In this document: positions 53,146 to 60,903 of the stretch, piece by piece
Layout of the letters: each line of letters starts with the position of its first letter
Position numbering within the stretch: position 1 is the first letter of the stretch
DNA from: Microbacterium kyungheense
Lineage (GTDB): Bacteria > Actinomycetota > Actinomycetes > Actinomycetales > Microbacteriaceae
NCBI RefSeq assembly: GCF_006783905.1
Contig: NZ_VFPE01000004.1
Span: 62,001-126,000 of the forward strand
Direction: 5' to 3'
Length of the DNA: 64,000 bases
Notes under the pieces: model-generated
Told to the model about the DNA's origin: nothing
Seen by the model: the letters and a program-made list of their open reading frames with translations, nothing else
Databases searched by the model: none
Program-made: the position numbers and the translations under genes

Positions 53146-53997
53146 ATGGCCACTCTGAGCGTCGTGATCCCGTCGCTGAACGACGCCGAGATGCTGCGCC
53201 ACTGCCTCGCCGCTCTGGCCGCGCAGACGCGGGCTCCCGACGAGATCATCGTCGTCGACAACGGGTCCGACGACGACACGGCCGAGGTCGCCCGGGGCGC
53301 GGGAGCCCGCGTGGTCGACGAGCCGGTGCGCGGCGTGCTGCGGGCAACGTCGGCCGGGTTCGACGCCGCGCGGGGCGAGATCATCGGCCGGCTCGACGCG
53401 GACTCGCGCCCCGCCCCGGATTGGGCCGCACGGCTGGACCGCCGCTTCAGCGCCGACCCCACGCTCACGGCGCTGACCGGCACCGGCACCTTCTACGGCG
53501 GCAGCCGGTTCTGGCACTTCGTCGGACATCACGTGTACCTCGGCGGCTACCTGTTCGTGTTCCGCGCGGTCATCGGGCACATCCCGCTGTTCGGGTCGAA
53601 CTTCGCGATCCGCCGCGACGCCTGGCGCGGCATCCGTCCCCGCGTGCACCTCGACGATCCGCACGCGCACGACGACCTCGACATCAGCCTCGTGCTGCCC
53701 CCGGATGCCGGCATCGAGTTCGACCCGTGGCTGCACGTGCAGGTCTCGGCACGGCCGTTCCAGAACTGGGCGGGCTTCGCGCGGCGCGCGTCGTGGGCGT
53801 TCCACATCGTGGGCGTCAACCTGCGCGAGGTGCCGTGGCTGCGCCGGGTGTGGAGGTGCGCCCAGGGCCGGCGCGATCGGCGCCGGCGGCAGCGCGAGCT
53901 GGGGCTGCGGCATCCGCATCTCGCCGGCCCGCTCCGCCGCCGGCGGGCGCGGCGCGCGATCGCCGACGACCAGACGCGACCCGTCAACCCCGCATGA
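53146..53997 (+). CDS. GT2-family glycosyltransferase
   Basis: A 283-residue GT-A enzyme. LSVVIPSLNDAEMLRHC opens the fold, IIVVDNGSDDDTAEV holds the nucleotide Asp, GRLDADSRPAPDWA is the DxD metal motif and DDPHAHDDLDISL supplies the acceptor-side base. A hydrophobic stretch (~130-155) and a basic C-terminal tail (RRDRRRRQRE) suggest association with the membrane surface. No helix-rich C-terminal half is present, unlike polymerising synthases. It probably transfers one sugar in glycolipid or glycan synthesis. Its last 14 bases overlap the convergent hydrolase gene. Confidence 0.86.
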   Translation: MATLSVVIPSLNDAEMLRHCLAALAAQTRAPDEIIVVDNGSDDDTAEVARGAGARVVDEPVRGVLRATSAGFDAARGEIIGRLDADSRPAPDWAARLDRRFSADPTLTALTGTGTFYGGSRFWHFVGHHVYLGGYLFVFRAVIGHIPLFGSNFAIRRDAWRGIRPRVHLDDPHAHDDLDISLVLPPDAGIEFDPWLHVQVSARPFQNWAGFARRASWAFHIVGVNLREVPWLRRVWRCAQGRRDRRRRQRELGLRHPHLAGPLRRRRARRAIADDQTRPVNPA

Positions 53998-54898
53998 GCT
54001 CGCGCATCGCCTCGGTCAGCTGATGCGGGGCCGTCTCGCACGGGCTGTGGCCGGTGGGCAGCACGAGCACGCGTGCGCCGAGCCGCTCCGCGAACGCGCG
54101 ATGCGCCGAGGTGCGCCACACGTCGCCCGTCCCGGTCACGACGAGGATCGGGATGCCGGCAGCCCGCAGTCCGCGTGACACCTCGGGCGTGCGCTGCATG
54201 AGCGCCATGATGTCGGCGACGCTCGACGCCCGCGTCAGCTCGAAGCGCGCCGTCACGAACACCGCCCGCTCGCGCGGCGCCCGATGCACGTTGTGGCGCA
54301 GCGCGGCGATGAAGAGCGGGCCGATCCAGCGCGCGGGCACCACGTAGCTGAACGGGCCCATCACCTTGAAGCCGCGCAGCGCCCGGCCGGTGAGCGGCGG
54401 GGCCGACAGCAGCGTGAGGCTCGCGAACAGCTCGGGATGGAGGGATGCCGCCACAGCCGCCACCGTGCCGGCGAACGAGTAGCCGAGCACGTGCGCCGGG
54501 ACCGCCCCGGTCGCCAGCACGGCCAGCAGGTCGTCGACGAACAGCTCCCGCGTGTACCGCCGCTGCGGTGGATCGAGATTCTCGGGACCGGCACCCGCCG
54601 ACTCGAACTGCCCGGCGAGGTCGAACGACTCGACCCGGAACCCGGCCGCCGCGAACAGCGGCATCATGAGCGTGAAGTCCTCCTTCGAGCCGGTCATGCC
54701 CGGCACGAGCACGACCCTCGGCCCGTCGGCGGGGCCCATCGTGACGCGGGCGAGCCGGCCGCTGGGCGCGTCGACCGCATCGCGCACGGCGTCCTCGGGC
54801 AGCACGCTCCAGTCGATCGGGACGACGGCGGCGTCGAGCGCGGCCGCGCGCGCCATGCCCTCGTCGGGCACCGCGGCCCTGTTCGCGCGGGCGACCAT
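53984..54898 (-). CDS. Alpha/beta-fold hydrolase
   Basis: A 304-residue hydrolase. VVLVPGMTGSKEDF is the oxyanion strand-loop, LGYSFAGTVAAV carries the nucleophile Ser (G-x-S-x-[AG]), VVTGTGDVWRT the probable acid Asp and LPTGHSPCETAP the catalytic His. It resembles esterase or lactonase-type enzymes; the substrate cannot be told. The start ATG 54898 is set by a TAGCAT -10 box six bases upstream. It is monocistronic on the minus strand and overlaps the GT2 gene tail to tail. Confidence 0.87.
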   Translation of the reverse strand: MVARANRAAVPDEGMARAAALDAAVVPIDWSVLPEDAVRDAVDAPSGRLARVTMGPADGPRVVLVPGMTGSKEDFTLMMPLFAAAGFRVESFDLAGQFESAGAGPENLDPPQRRYTRELFVDDLLAVLATGAVPAHVLGYSFAGTVAAVAASLHPELFASLTLLSAPPLTGRALRGFKVMGPFSYVVPARWIGPLFIAALRHNVHRAPRERAVFVTARFELTRASSVADIMALMQRTPEVSRGLRAAGIPILVVTGTGDVWRTSAHRAFAERLGARVLVLPTGHSPCETAPHQLTEAMRELMRG

Positions 54899-54904
54899 GG
54901 CCGC

Positions 54905-54910
54905 ATGCTA
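54905..54910 (-). promoter_or_regulatory. -10 box of hydrolase gene (leaderless)
   Basis: TAGCAT on the minus strand ends six bases before ATG 54898. Confidence 0.5.
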
Positions 54911-54964
54911 GTCCACCGGGGTCTCGCCCCTCGGAACGTTCCGCTCGGCGATCGTCTTGCCGGC

Positions 54965-55501
54965 TCAGGACTGGTCGGCGTGGTCGAACGCTGAAGCGAA
55001 TCGGAGCTCGCCGACCGGGACCGCCGCATCCTCTCGCAGCAGAAGGTGCTGCACGAGCGAGGGAGGCAGCTCTTCGTGAGAGAGCGCTCCACTGACGAAT
55101 CCGAACCGCGAGTAGAGCCGCGGGTCGCCGATGAGGGCGCAGCCGGCCGCTCCGCGTCGCGCCATCTCTGCGAGACCTGCCTCGATCAGCGCCCGCCCGA
55201 CGCCCGTGCCCTGGTGAGCCGGGTCGACCGAGACCGGGCCGAGCCCGTACCAGCCGACGGTGCTGCCGCCGGCGACGACGGGAGAGAACGCGATATGGCC
55301 GATGATGCGCCCGTGGCGATCCTCGGCGACGAGCGACAGCGTCAGCTCACCGTCGGCCCTGAGACGGTCGATGACATGCGGCTCACTCCCGTCGCTGAAG
55401 GGCATCGGGGCGAACGCGACGGTGGTCACCGCGCGCACGGCGTCCTCGTCGCCGCTCGCCTCGGGGCGGATGTGCACCGGCGGACCGGGGTCGATCGTCA
55501 T
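54965..55501 (-). CDS. GNAT-family N-acetyltransferase
   Basis: A 178-residue acetyltransferase. Residues ~10-150 form the GNAT fold: IRPEASGDEDAVRAV, then GLGPVSVDPAHQGTGVGRALIEAGL, whose Q-G-T-G-V-G-R-A motif A binds acetyl-CoA, and GDPRLYSRFGF, a pattern seen in YhbS-like members. It acetylates an unidentified amine. The ATG overlaps the tag stop by four bases (ATGA), so it is the second gene of a DNA-repair operon, though a direct repair role is not implied. Confidence 0.9.
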   Translation of the reverse strand: MTIDPGPPVHIRPEASGDEDAVRAVTTVAFAPMPFSDGSEPHVIDRLRADGELTLSLVAEDRHGRIIGHIAFSPVVAGGSTVGWYGLGPVSVDPAHQGTGVGRALIEAGLAEMARRGAAGCALIGDPRLYSRFGFVSGALSHEELPPSLVQHLLLREDAAVPVGELRFASAFDHADQS

Positions 55502-56088
55502 GACGCGTCCATCGTCGACGCGGTGCGCCAGCAGCCGTCGACGTGGTCGTCGACCATGCCCGCCGACTGCATGAGGGCGTACATCGTGGTCGGGCCGACG
55601 AACCGGAATCCGCGCGTGCGCAGCGCCTTGCTCATCGCCTCCGATGCCGGAGTGGTCGCCGGCACGTCGGCGAACGTCGACGGGCGACGATGGGATGCCG
55701 GCGCGAACGACCACATCAGAGCGTCCAGCTCGCCGGGCTCGAGGTCCTGCACGAGGCGGGCGTTCGAGATCGTCGCCTCGATCTTGGCGCGGTTGCGGAT
55801 GATGCCCGCGTCCGCCATCAGCCGCTCGACGTCGTCCGGGCCGAACGCGGCGACCGCCGCCGGATCGAACCCCGCGAACACGTCGCGGAAGTGCGGCCGC
55901 TTGCGCAGGATCGTGATCCACGACAGCCCGGCCTGGAAGCCCTCCAGGCTCAGCTTCTCGAACAGCGCGCGGTCGCCGTGCAGCGCCACCCCCCACTCCT
56001 CGTCGTGGTAGCGCGCGTACTCGGGGTCGTCGCCGACCCACGCGCAGCGCGCGCGGCCATCGGCTCCGGTGCGGACGTCCATGCTCAC
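55498..56088 (-). CDS. tag: DNA-3-methyladenine glycosylase I
   Basis: A 196-residue base-excision enzyme that removes 3-methyladenine from alkylated DNA. RCAWVGDDPEYARYHDEEWG contains zinc ligands Cys15 and His28 and the E-W-G hallmark; FEKLSLEGFQAGLSWITILRKR is the helix-hairpin core, and DDHVDGC near the end supplies the other His and Cys ligands. Length is typical. The GTG at 56088 is preferred over ATG 56082 because a TAGGCT box lies exactly six bases upstream. It leads a two-gene transcript with the acetyltransferase. Confidence 0.96.
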   Translation of the reverse strand: MSMDVRTGADGRARCAWVGDDPEYARYHDEEWGVALHGDRALFEKLSLEGFQAGLSWITILRKRPHFRDVFAGFDPAAVAAFGPDDVERLMADAGIIRNRAKIEATISNARLVQDLEPGELDALMWSFAPASHRRPSTFADVPATTPASEAMSKALRTRGFRFVGPTTMYALMQSAGMVDDHVDGCWRTASTMDAS

Positions 56089-56094
56089 CGCGCC

Positions 56095-56100
56095 AGCCTA
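56095..56100 (-). promoter_or_regulatory. -10 box of tag operon (leaderless)
   Basis: TAGGCT on the minus strand ends six bases before GTG 56088 and decides the start. Confidence 0.55.
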
Positions 56101-56151
56101 GGGTCGGCGACGGACACCGCGCTCGCCGCGCGAGGGTCCGTGCTGCGCGCG

Positions 56152-57309
56152 CTACCACCCGGGCGGGACGACCGAGGCGTTCCCGAGGATCTCTTCCAGG
56201 GAGTCGGCCGGATCGCCCTCGGTGCACCACACGTCGATGAGGAACCCGAGGTCGGACTGGCGGAACGCGCGGGCGGCGAGGATCCCGTTCCTCCCGCTGT
56301 CGTCGACCGCCTCGACCGTCCGGGCGGCGAGGATGCGATTGCCCGCAGGACCGAAGCCCAGCGTCTGCTCACCCGCGTCCGACGACACATCGCTCTCGCT
56401 CCAGCTGTAGTACCAGGCCATCAGCCGGTCCGTCGCGACGCGGTCGTCGCCTGCGCCGCGCTGGCTCTCGTCGAGGCGGCTCTGCTGGAAGTCCGCCGTG
56501 CAGTCCCCGTCCGCCGACGTGTAGCCCCACGAGCCGCCGTCGTCGGGTGTGGTCAGCGTCCATCCGCCTCCGCTGACCAGGGCCGAGTCCTGCCACACGG
56601 ATTCGTCCGGGACGAGCGTCGCGGTCGCCTCGAAGTCGAGCGGCTCGCCGGACCGCCGGACGTCGACCGTCAGGTCGTCCAGCAGCAGGTTGCCTGCGGC
56701 AATGGCGTCCGAGCCCTCCGGGCACTCGATCTGCAGCGACAGCTCGGTGCCGACCGTCGTGAGGACCCGCGTCGACACGACCTGCGCGTGCTCGCTCGCA
56801 CCCGCGCGCTTGCCTGCGACGGCGTGGAACAGCAGACGGGCGGGCGTGCCCGTGATGGTCGCCGTGGTCTCGAAGACGAGATCGTCGAAGGCGGCGGCAT
56901 CCACCTCACTGGACTCCGCGAGCGCGGCATCGGTCGCTGCCAGGTCGTCGGTCCCGTCGGCGTTGCGCGACTGGACGAGGACGATGTCGCATCCCGTCGC
57001 GTTCTGCGTGTACTCCCACAGCCCGTCATCCTGGGGCCCGGCCGACAGGACGTAGGTGTAGTCGCCGCCCCACAGCCCCGCGTGGTTCCACCCGACGTGC
57101 CATGATCCGGAGCGCAGTCCGTCACCGTGCTCGAACGTCACGACGTCGGGCAGCTCGGACGAGCTGCGCCACCCTGCGGTGCCCGTCGTCGCTGCGGGCG
57201 TCGGCGTCGCCGCTTCGGCCGGACCGACGATGCGCACCGGCGCGCAGCCGCACAGCAGCACGGTCGCTGCCACGGCGGCCCCCAGAGCACCTCGTGCTCC
57301 CCTCCCCAT
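56152..57309 (-). CDS. Lipoprotein of unknown function with internal duplication
   Basis: A 385-residue protein. Its N-terminus has a short basic patch, a hydrophobic core and the lipobox LLCGC, so it is probably lipidated at Cys22 and displayed outside. Two similar halves can be seen: LWEYTQNATGCDIVLVQSR at ~97 and SWGYTSADGDCTADFQQSR at ~270, each with a central Cys followed by an Asp-rich segment and an ATDxAL/ATDRL stretch. I do not recognise the family. No partner gene is adjacent; the gene is divergent from the small zinc-finger gene across a 174-base gap. Confidence 0.75.
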   Translation of the reverse strand: MGRGARGALGAAVAATVLLCGCAPVRIVGPAEAATPTPAATTGTAGWRSSSELPDVVTFEHGDGLRSGSWHVGWNHAGLWGGDYTYVLSAGPQDDGLWEYTQNATGCDIVLVQSRNADGTDDLAATDAALAESSEVDAAAFDDLVFETTATITGTPARLLFHAVAGKRAGASEHAQVVSTRVLTTVGTELSLQIECPEGSDAIAAGNLLLDDLTVDVRRSGEPLDFEATATLVPDESVWQDSALVSGGGWTLTTPDDGGSWGYTSADGDCTADFQQSRLDESQRGAGDDRVATDRLMAWYYSWSESDVSSDAGEQTLGFGPAGNRILAARTVEAVDDSGRNGILAARAFRQSDLGFLIDVWCTEGDPADSLEEILGNASVVPPGW

Positions 57310-57483
57310 GCTCGGATTGTGGACCCGTCCCGGGCCGCCGTCAAGATGCGTCTCGCGTGCGCCGCGCGGTCGCTCCCGCGCCCCGTCAAGTCGCGCGTCA
57401 CCGGCCCGATTCCCGGATGCCGCGCGCGTCGCTTACCTTGGAATGTCGGGCTGTTCACGCCCGCGCAGCTGGGAGGCAGGACC

Positions 57484-57885
57484 ATGAAGATCGTCGCGTC
57501 GGCGGATTGGCGGGATGCCGTCCCGTTCGAGAACCCCGTTCTGGTGGCCGACGTGGTCCCCGGCGAGCCGACGCGGTGCTTCGCCTGCGGCCCGGACTCC
57601 GAGCTGCTCCCCCGCACCGAGCTGTGGGCGTACAAGCACCGCCATCCCAAGAACCACGACGGCTACGTGCGCTTCTACTGCGCGTTCCATGTGCCGGAGG
57701 CCCCCCCGAAGCCGCAGGTCGCGGCTCCCGCTCCGGCCGCCCGTGCGAAGGCGTCGCGTCCCGCCGCCGAGCGGCGAGCGCCCAAGCCGGTCGTCCCCGA
57801 GCGGATCCGCACGATGTGCCCGAACTGCTTCGTCGAGGTCTCGGCCACCGGCGAGTGCGGCATGTGCGGCTGGTCCGAGAACTGA
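57484..57885 (+). CDS. Small protein with N-terminal CxxC/CxxH and C-terminal zinc ribbon
   Basis: A 133-residue protein. Residues ~1-70 hold a probable zinc site, RCFACGPD (Cys32, Cys35) with FYCAFH (Cys66, His69), and RTELWAYKHRHPKNHDGYVRFY between them. An Ala/Lys/Pro linker follows, then a C-terminal ribbon MCPNCFVEVSATGECGMCGW with four Cys in two CxxC pairs. Function unknown; it may bind nucleic acid or protein. The site GGGAGGCAGG precedes ATG 57484. Two hairpins follow it, so it is a single-gene unit. Confidence 0.78.
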   Translation: MKIVASADWRDAVPFENPVLVADVVPGEPTRCFACGPDSELLPRTELWAYKHRHPKNHDGYVRFYCAFHVPEAPPKPQVAAPAPAARAKASRPAAERRAPKPVVPERIRTMCPNCFVEVSATGECGMCGWSEN

Positions 57886-57897
57886 GCTGACACCGGT

Positions 57898-57920
57898 GGA
57901 TGCCGCAGGCCGCGGCATCC
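57898..57920 (+). terminator. Hairpin after zinc-ribbon gene
   Basis: GGATGCCGC and GCGGCATCC pair over a five-base loop, 13 bases past the stop. Confidence 0.55.
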
Positions 57921-57949
57921 CGGTCCTCGGCGTCTGCGGGCAAGAGAAA

Positions 57950-57978
57950 GGGGACCGCGTTCCCGATTCGCGGTCCCC
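57950..57978. terminator. Second hairpin in the 57.9-58.1 kb gap
   Basis: GGGGACCGCG (57950-57959) pairs with CGCGGTCCCC (57969-57978) around nine bases. Confidence 0.55.
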
Positions 57979-58020
57979 ATGAAGACGCTGCCGACGCACG
58001 AAGCCCGTATGCGCAGTCGG

Positions 58021-58115
58021 TTGAAGGCTGCCTTCAAAAGGGATATGTCCGCCGTCGGGTGATATGGGACACCCCTCGGGCCATCGTTACCTTTCCGTGA
58101 CCTTTGGGGTGTCCC
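58021..58115 (-). terminator. Palindrome TTGAAGGC/GCCTTCAA and long inverted repeat before acyl-CoA dehydrogenase 3' end
   Basis: A near-perfect palindrome at 58021-58037 and a pair GGGACACCCC (58066-58075)/GGGGTGTCCC (58106-58115) lie just past the acyl-CoA dehydrogenase stop. The second is probably its terminator or mRNA 3' stabiliser. Confidence 0.45.
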
Positions 58116-58127
58116 AGGCTCGTCGGC

Positions 58128-60233
58128 TCACTTCTTCTTGAGCGACTTCTCCGACACCGGCGCCTCTCCGGACGCGGCGAGCGCGCGGTAGTACTCGCGG
58201 GCCTCGTCCTGCCGTTCACGCTCGGCGCCCGACGCGATCGGTGCGCGCACGTGCTCCGGCGCGAAGCCGTAGGCATCGACCAGATCCTGCGCGTGCGGGC
58301 GCAGACGAGCGGCCAGGCGGTCGATGTAGCGCGACACCGATGCCGCGCGCTGCGTCGACAGACGCCCGTTGATCAGGTACCAGGCGAGGTGCTTCTCGAT
58401 GAGATGCATGCCGAACAGGTCGCGCAGCCACGTCAGCACCTGAGCGGTGCCCTCGTCCGAGATCCGGTGGATGCCGTCGGTGAACGCCTCCCACTGCAGC
58501 AGCTCGCCGTGCGCACGAGCGGCCTCGATGAGCTCGGCCTGGTGGCTGTTGAACAGTGCCGCCGCCTCGGCGGGCGACAGCTTGGCCGCGGGGCGCAGCG
58601 CACCGGCGACGTCGGCGACCATCTGCTGGACGCGGCCGGCGAGCAGCTCGTGCTGCTGGTCCTCGCGCAGCCCCAGCTCCACCGACCGTGCCGTCGAGCC
58701 GAAGTCGGCGACGGCCTGGCCGAGCTGACGGAGCCCCGCGCCGTGGAAGAGCTTGCCCGCTGTCTGCCCGACCGCGAATCGGGCCAGGGCTGCGGCATCC
58801 TTGCCCTTGAACTGCCTGGCGTAGTCGGCGAGGAGCCGCTTGCCGACCAGCTGCAGCAGGATGTTGTTGTCGCCCTCGAAGGTCGCATACACGTCGAGGT
58901 CCTGGTGCAGCCCGACGAAGCGGTTCTCGGCGATGAAGCCCGAGCCGCCGCACGCCTCGCGCGCCTCCTGGATGGTGCTCAGGGCGTTCCAGGTGCTGAG
59001 GGGCTTGAGCGACGCGGCGAGGGTCTCGAGGTCTTCGCGCTCGTCGGGGGTGTCGGTGCGGCCCGAGAACACGCCGTCGAACTTCTTCAGCAGCTCGTCG
59101 TTGGCGAAGAACTGCGCGTAGTTCTGGGCGAGGAGCGGCAGCAGACGCCGCTGGTGCTTGCCGTAGTCGAGCAGCACGACCTCTTCGGTGCCGGCGCCCG
59201 AGTCGAACTGGCGGCGCTGGCCGGCGTACGTCAGGGCGATGTACAGCGCGAGGGCCGTGCCGGTGGTCGCCGCACCGTCGAGCGACACGCGGCCCTGGAC
59301 GAGCGCGCCGAGCATCGTGAAGAAGCGGCGGCCCGGGCTCGCGATGTCGGACGTGTAGGAGCCGTCGGGGGCGACCTGCCCGTAGCGGTCGAGCAGGTTG
59401 AAGCGCGGCACGCGCACGTGGTCGAAGGCCAGGCGGCCGTTGTCGATGCCGTTGAGACCGCCCTTGACGCCGTCGTCCTCGCTCGTGACGCCGTCCAGCA
59501 TGTTGCCCTCGTCGTCGCGGATCGGGACGTAGAAGCAGTGCACGCCGTAGTTGACGCCGCCCGTGATGAGCTGCGCGAACACGGTGGCGGCCTTGCCGTG
59601 CAGCGCCGCGTTGCCGAGGTAGTCCTTCGTCGCCGCACGGAACGGCGTGTGGATGACGAACTCCTCGGTGTCGGGGTCGTACGTGGCGGTCGTGCCGATG
59701 GCGGCGACATCGGAGCCGTGCCCCATCTCGGTCATCGCGAACGCGCCGGGGATCGACAGGTCGATCACGCCGGGCAGCCACTGGTCGTGGTGCTTCTTCG
59801 TGCCGAGCTGGTGGATGGCCGAGCCGAACAGGCCCCACTGCACACCGGACTTGATCTGCAGGCTGGGGTCGGCGAGCACGAGCTCCATGAACCCGGCGAG
59901 ATTGGCGCCGTTGTTCTCGAGGCCGCCGTACTCCTTCGGGAAGGCGCGACGCGATCCGCCGTGCTCGACGAGCAGGTGCAGCTGGCTCAGCACGCGCTCA
60001 CGGTGCTCGGGCATCGGCTGGCCGTCGATCCGCCAGAACGCCGGGTCCTTGATCATCTCGCGCGCCTCGCGGCGGGTCTCGGCCCACGTGCCCAGCAGCA
60101 GGTCGGTGACCGCGTCGATGTGGATGCGAGGTTCGGATGCCTCGGCCGCCGTGTGCGGGGCGGTCGGAGCCCCGCCGGCAGGCGTGTGCTTGTGGACGGC
60201 GGGCTTCTTGGAGCGGACGGCGGCGTCAGCCAT
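58128..60233 (-). CDS. Acyl-CoA dehydrogenase/oxidase family protein
   Basis: A 701-residue flavoenzyme, longer than the usual ~380-600 because of an acyl-CoA-oxidase-like C-terminal half. FAMTEMGHGSDVAAIGTTATYD is the flavin-adjacent motif, RGFFTML-like GRRFFTMLGALVQGRVSLDG lies mid-chain, and EACGGSGFIAENRF is the FAD C-terminal loop seen in oxidases. It introduces the 2,3-double bond in fatty acyl-CoA beta-oxidation, passing electrons to oxygen or ETF. The N-terminal ~40 residues are Lys/Ala/Pro-rich and probably disordered. AGAGGTGA precedes ATG 60233. No other beta-oxidation gene is adjacent. Confidence 0.91.
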   Translation of the reverse strand: MADAAVRSKKPAVHKHTPAGGAPTAPHTAAEASEPRIHIDAVTDLLLGTWAETRREAREMIKDPAFWRIDGQPMPEHRERVLSQLHLLVEHGGSRRAFPKEYGGLENNGANLAGFMELVLADPSLQIKSGVQWGLFGSAIHQLGTKKHHDQWLPGVIDLSIPGAFAMTEMGHGSDVAAIGTTATYDPDTEEFVIHTPFRAATKDYLGNAALHGKAATVFAQLITGGVNYGVHCFYVPIRDDEGNMLDGVTSEDDGVKGGLNGIDNGRLAFDHVRVPRFNLLDRYGQVAPDGSYTSDIASPGRRFFTMLGALVQGRVSLDGAATTGTALALYIALTYAGQRRQFDSGAGTEEVVLLDYGKHQRRLLPLLAQNYAQFFANDELLKKFDGVFSGRTDTPDEREDLETLAASLKPLSTWNALSTIQEAREACGGSGFIAENRFVGLHQDLDVYATFEGDNNILLQLVGKRLLADYARQFKGKDAAALARFAVGQTAGKLFHGAGLRQLGQAVADFGSTARSVELGLREDQQHELLAGRVQQMVADVAGALRPAAKLSPAEAAALFNSHQAELIEAARAHGELLQWEAFTDGIHRISDEGTAQVLTWLRDLFGMHLIEKHLAWYLINGRLSTQRAASVSRYIDRLAARLRPHAQDLVDAYGFAPEHVRAPIASGAERERQDEAREYYRALAASGEAPVSEKSLKKK

Positions 60234-60418
60234 GTCATCACCTCTCGAGACGAGGGACAGGGGAAGGTCCTTTCGACCGTAGGACTCCCACAATGCCGAC
60301 TCAAAGTGACTGGCGGGTTCCCACAACCTGGACGCGAGACGGGTGGCCGGTGGATTGTGCGGGACGCACAGCACGCCCCGATCGGGGGATGCCGCCGACC
60401 ACTGTCGAGAGGCGGCCC

Positions 60419-60424
60419 TATGCT
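60419..60424 (+). promoter_or_regulatory. -10 box of VOC gene (leaderless)
   Basis: TATGCT ends six bases before ATG 60431. Confidence 0.5.
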
Positions 60425-60430
60425 CGGCGC

Positions 60431-60790
60431 ATGACGTCAGCGTCCGCCGCCATCACCACCGCCTTCATCCCCGTCCGCGATCCGCTCGCAGCCGCACGCT
60501 GGTACACCGACGCATTCGGACTCGACGTGACCGAGGCGACGGAATTCTCCAGCGTGCTCGCCGGATCGCAGGGTCAGGTGACCCTGATGGGCCCCGCCAG
60601 CGGCATCAGGGTCGAACCGGGTCTGGGCTGGGCCACCTGCAACTTCCGGGTGGATGACGTCACGTCGGCGCGCGAGCGGTTCACCGGCCTCGGTGCCGCA
60701 CCGAGCGAGGTGCTCGGGGATCCGGCACGATGCCTCTTCTTCACCGCCGTCGACCCGGACGGCAACACGCTGCTCATCACCGACCGCTGA
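60431..60790 (+). CDS. VOC (glyoxalase/bleomycin-resistance) family protein
   Basis: A 119-residue single VOC module. AFIPVRDPLAAARWYTDAFGLDV is the beta-alpha opening, ATCNFRVDDVTSARERF the second half and FFTAVDPDGNTLLITDR the closing strand with a usual metal-ligand region. First-half ligands are not canonical, so metal binding is uncertain. Such proteins bind or modify small molecules, sometimes giving drug resistance. It is monocistronic and divergent from the acyl-CoA dehydrogenase gene. Confidence 0.87.
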   Translation: MTSASAAITTAFIPVRDPLAAARWYTDAFGLDVTEATEFSSVLAGSQGQVTLMGPASGIRVEPGLGWATCNFRVDDVTSARERFTGLGAAPSEVLGDPARCLFFTAVDPDGNTLLITDR

Positions 60791-60903
60791 TCCGTCTGTT
60801 TCCCAGACACCGAGTGGGCGCGGGGGTCTGTACGCGGCCGGTTCCGCCCGCGAGACTTGGTCGCCCCGGGCATCGCGGCCCGGGCGACGGGTGGGAGTCA
60901 GCC

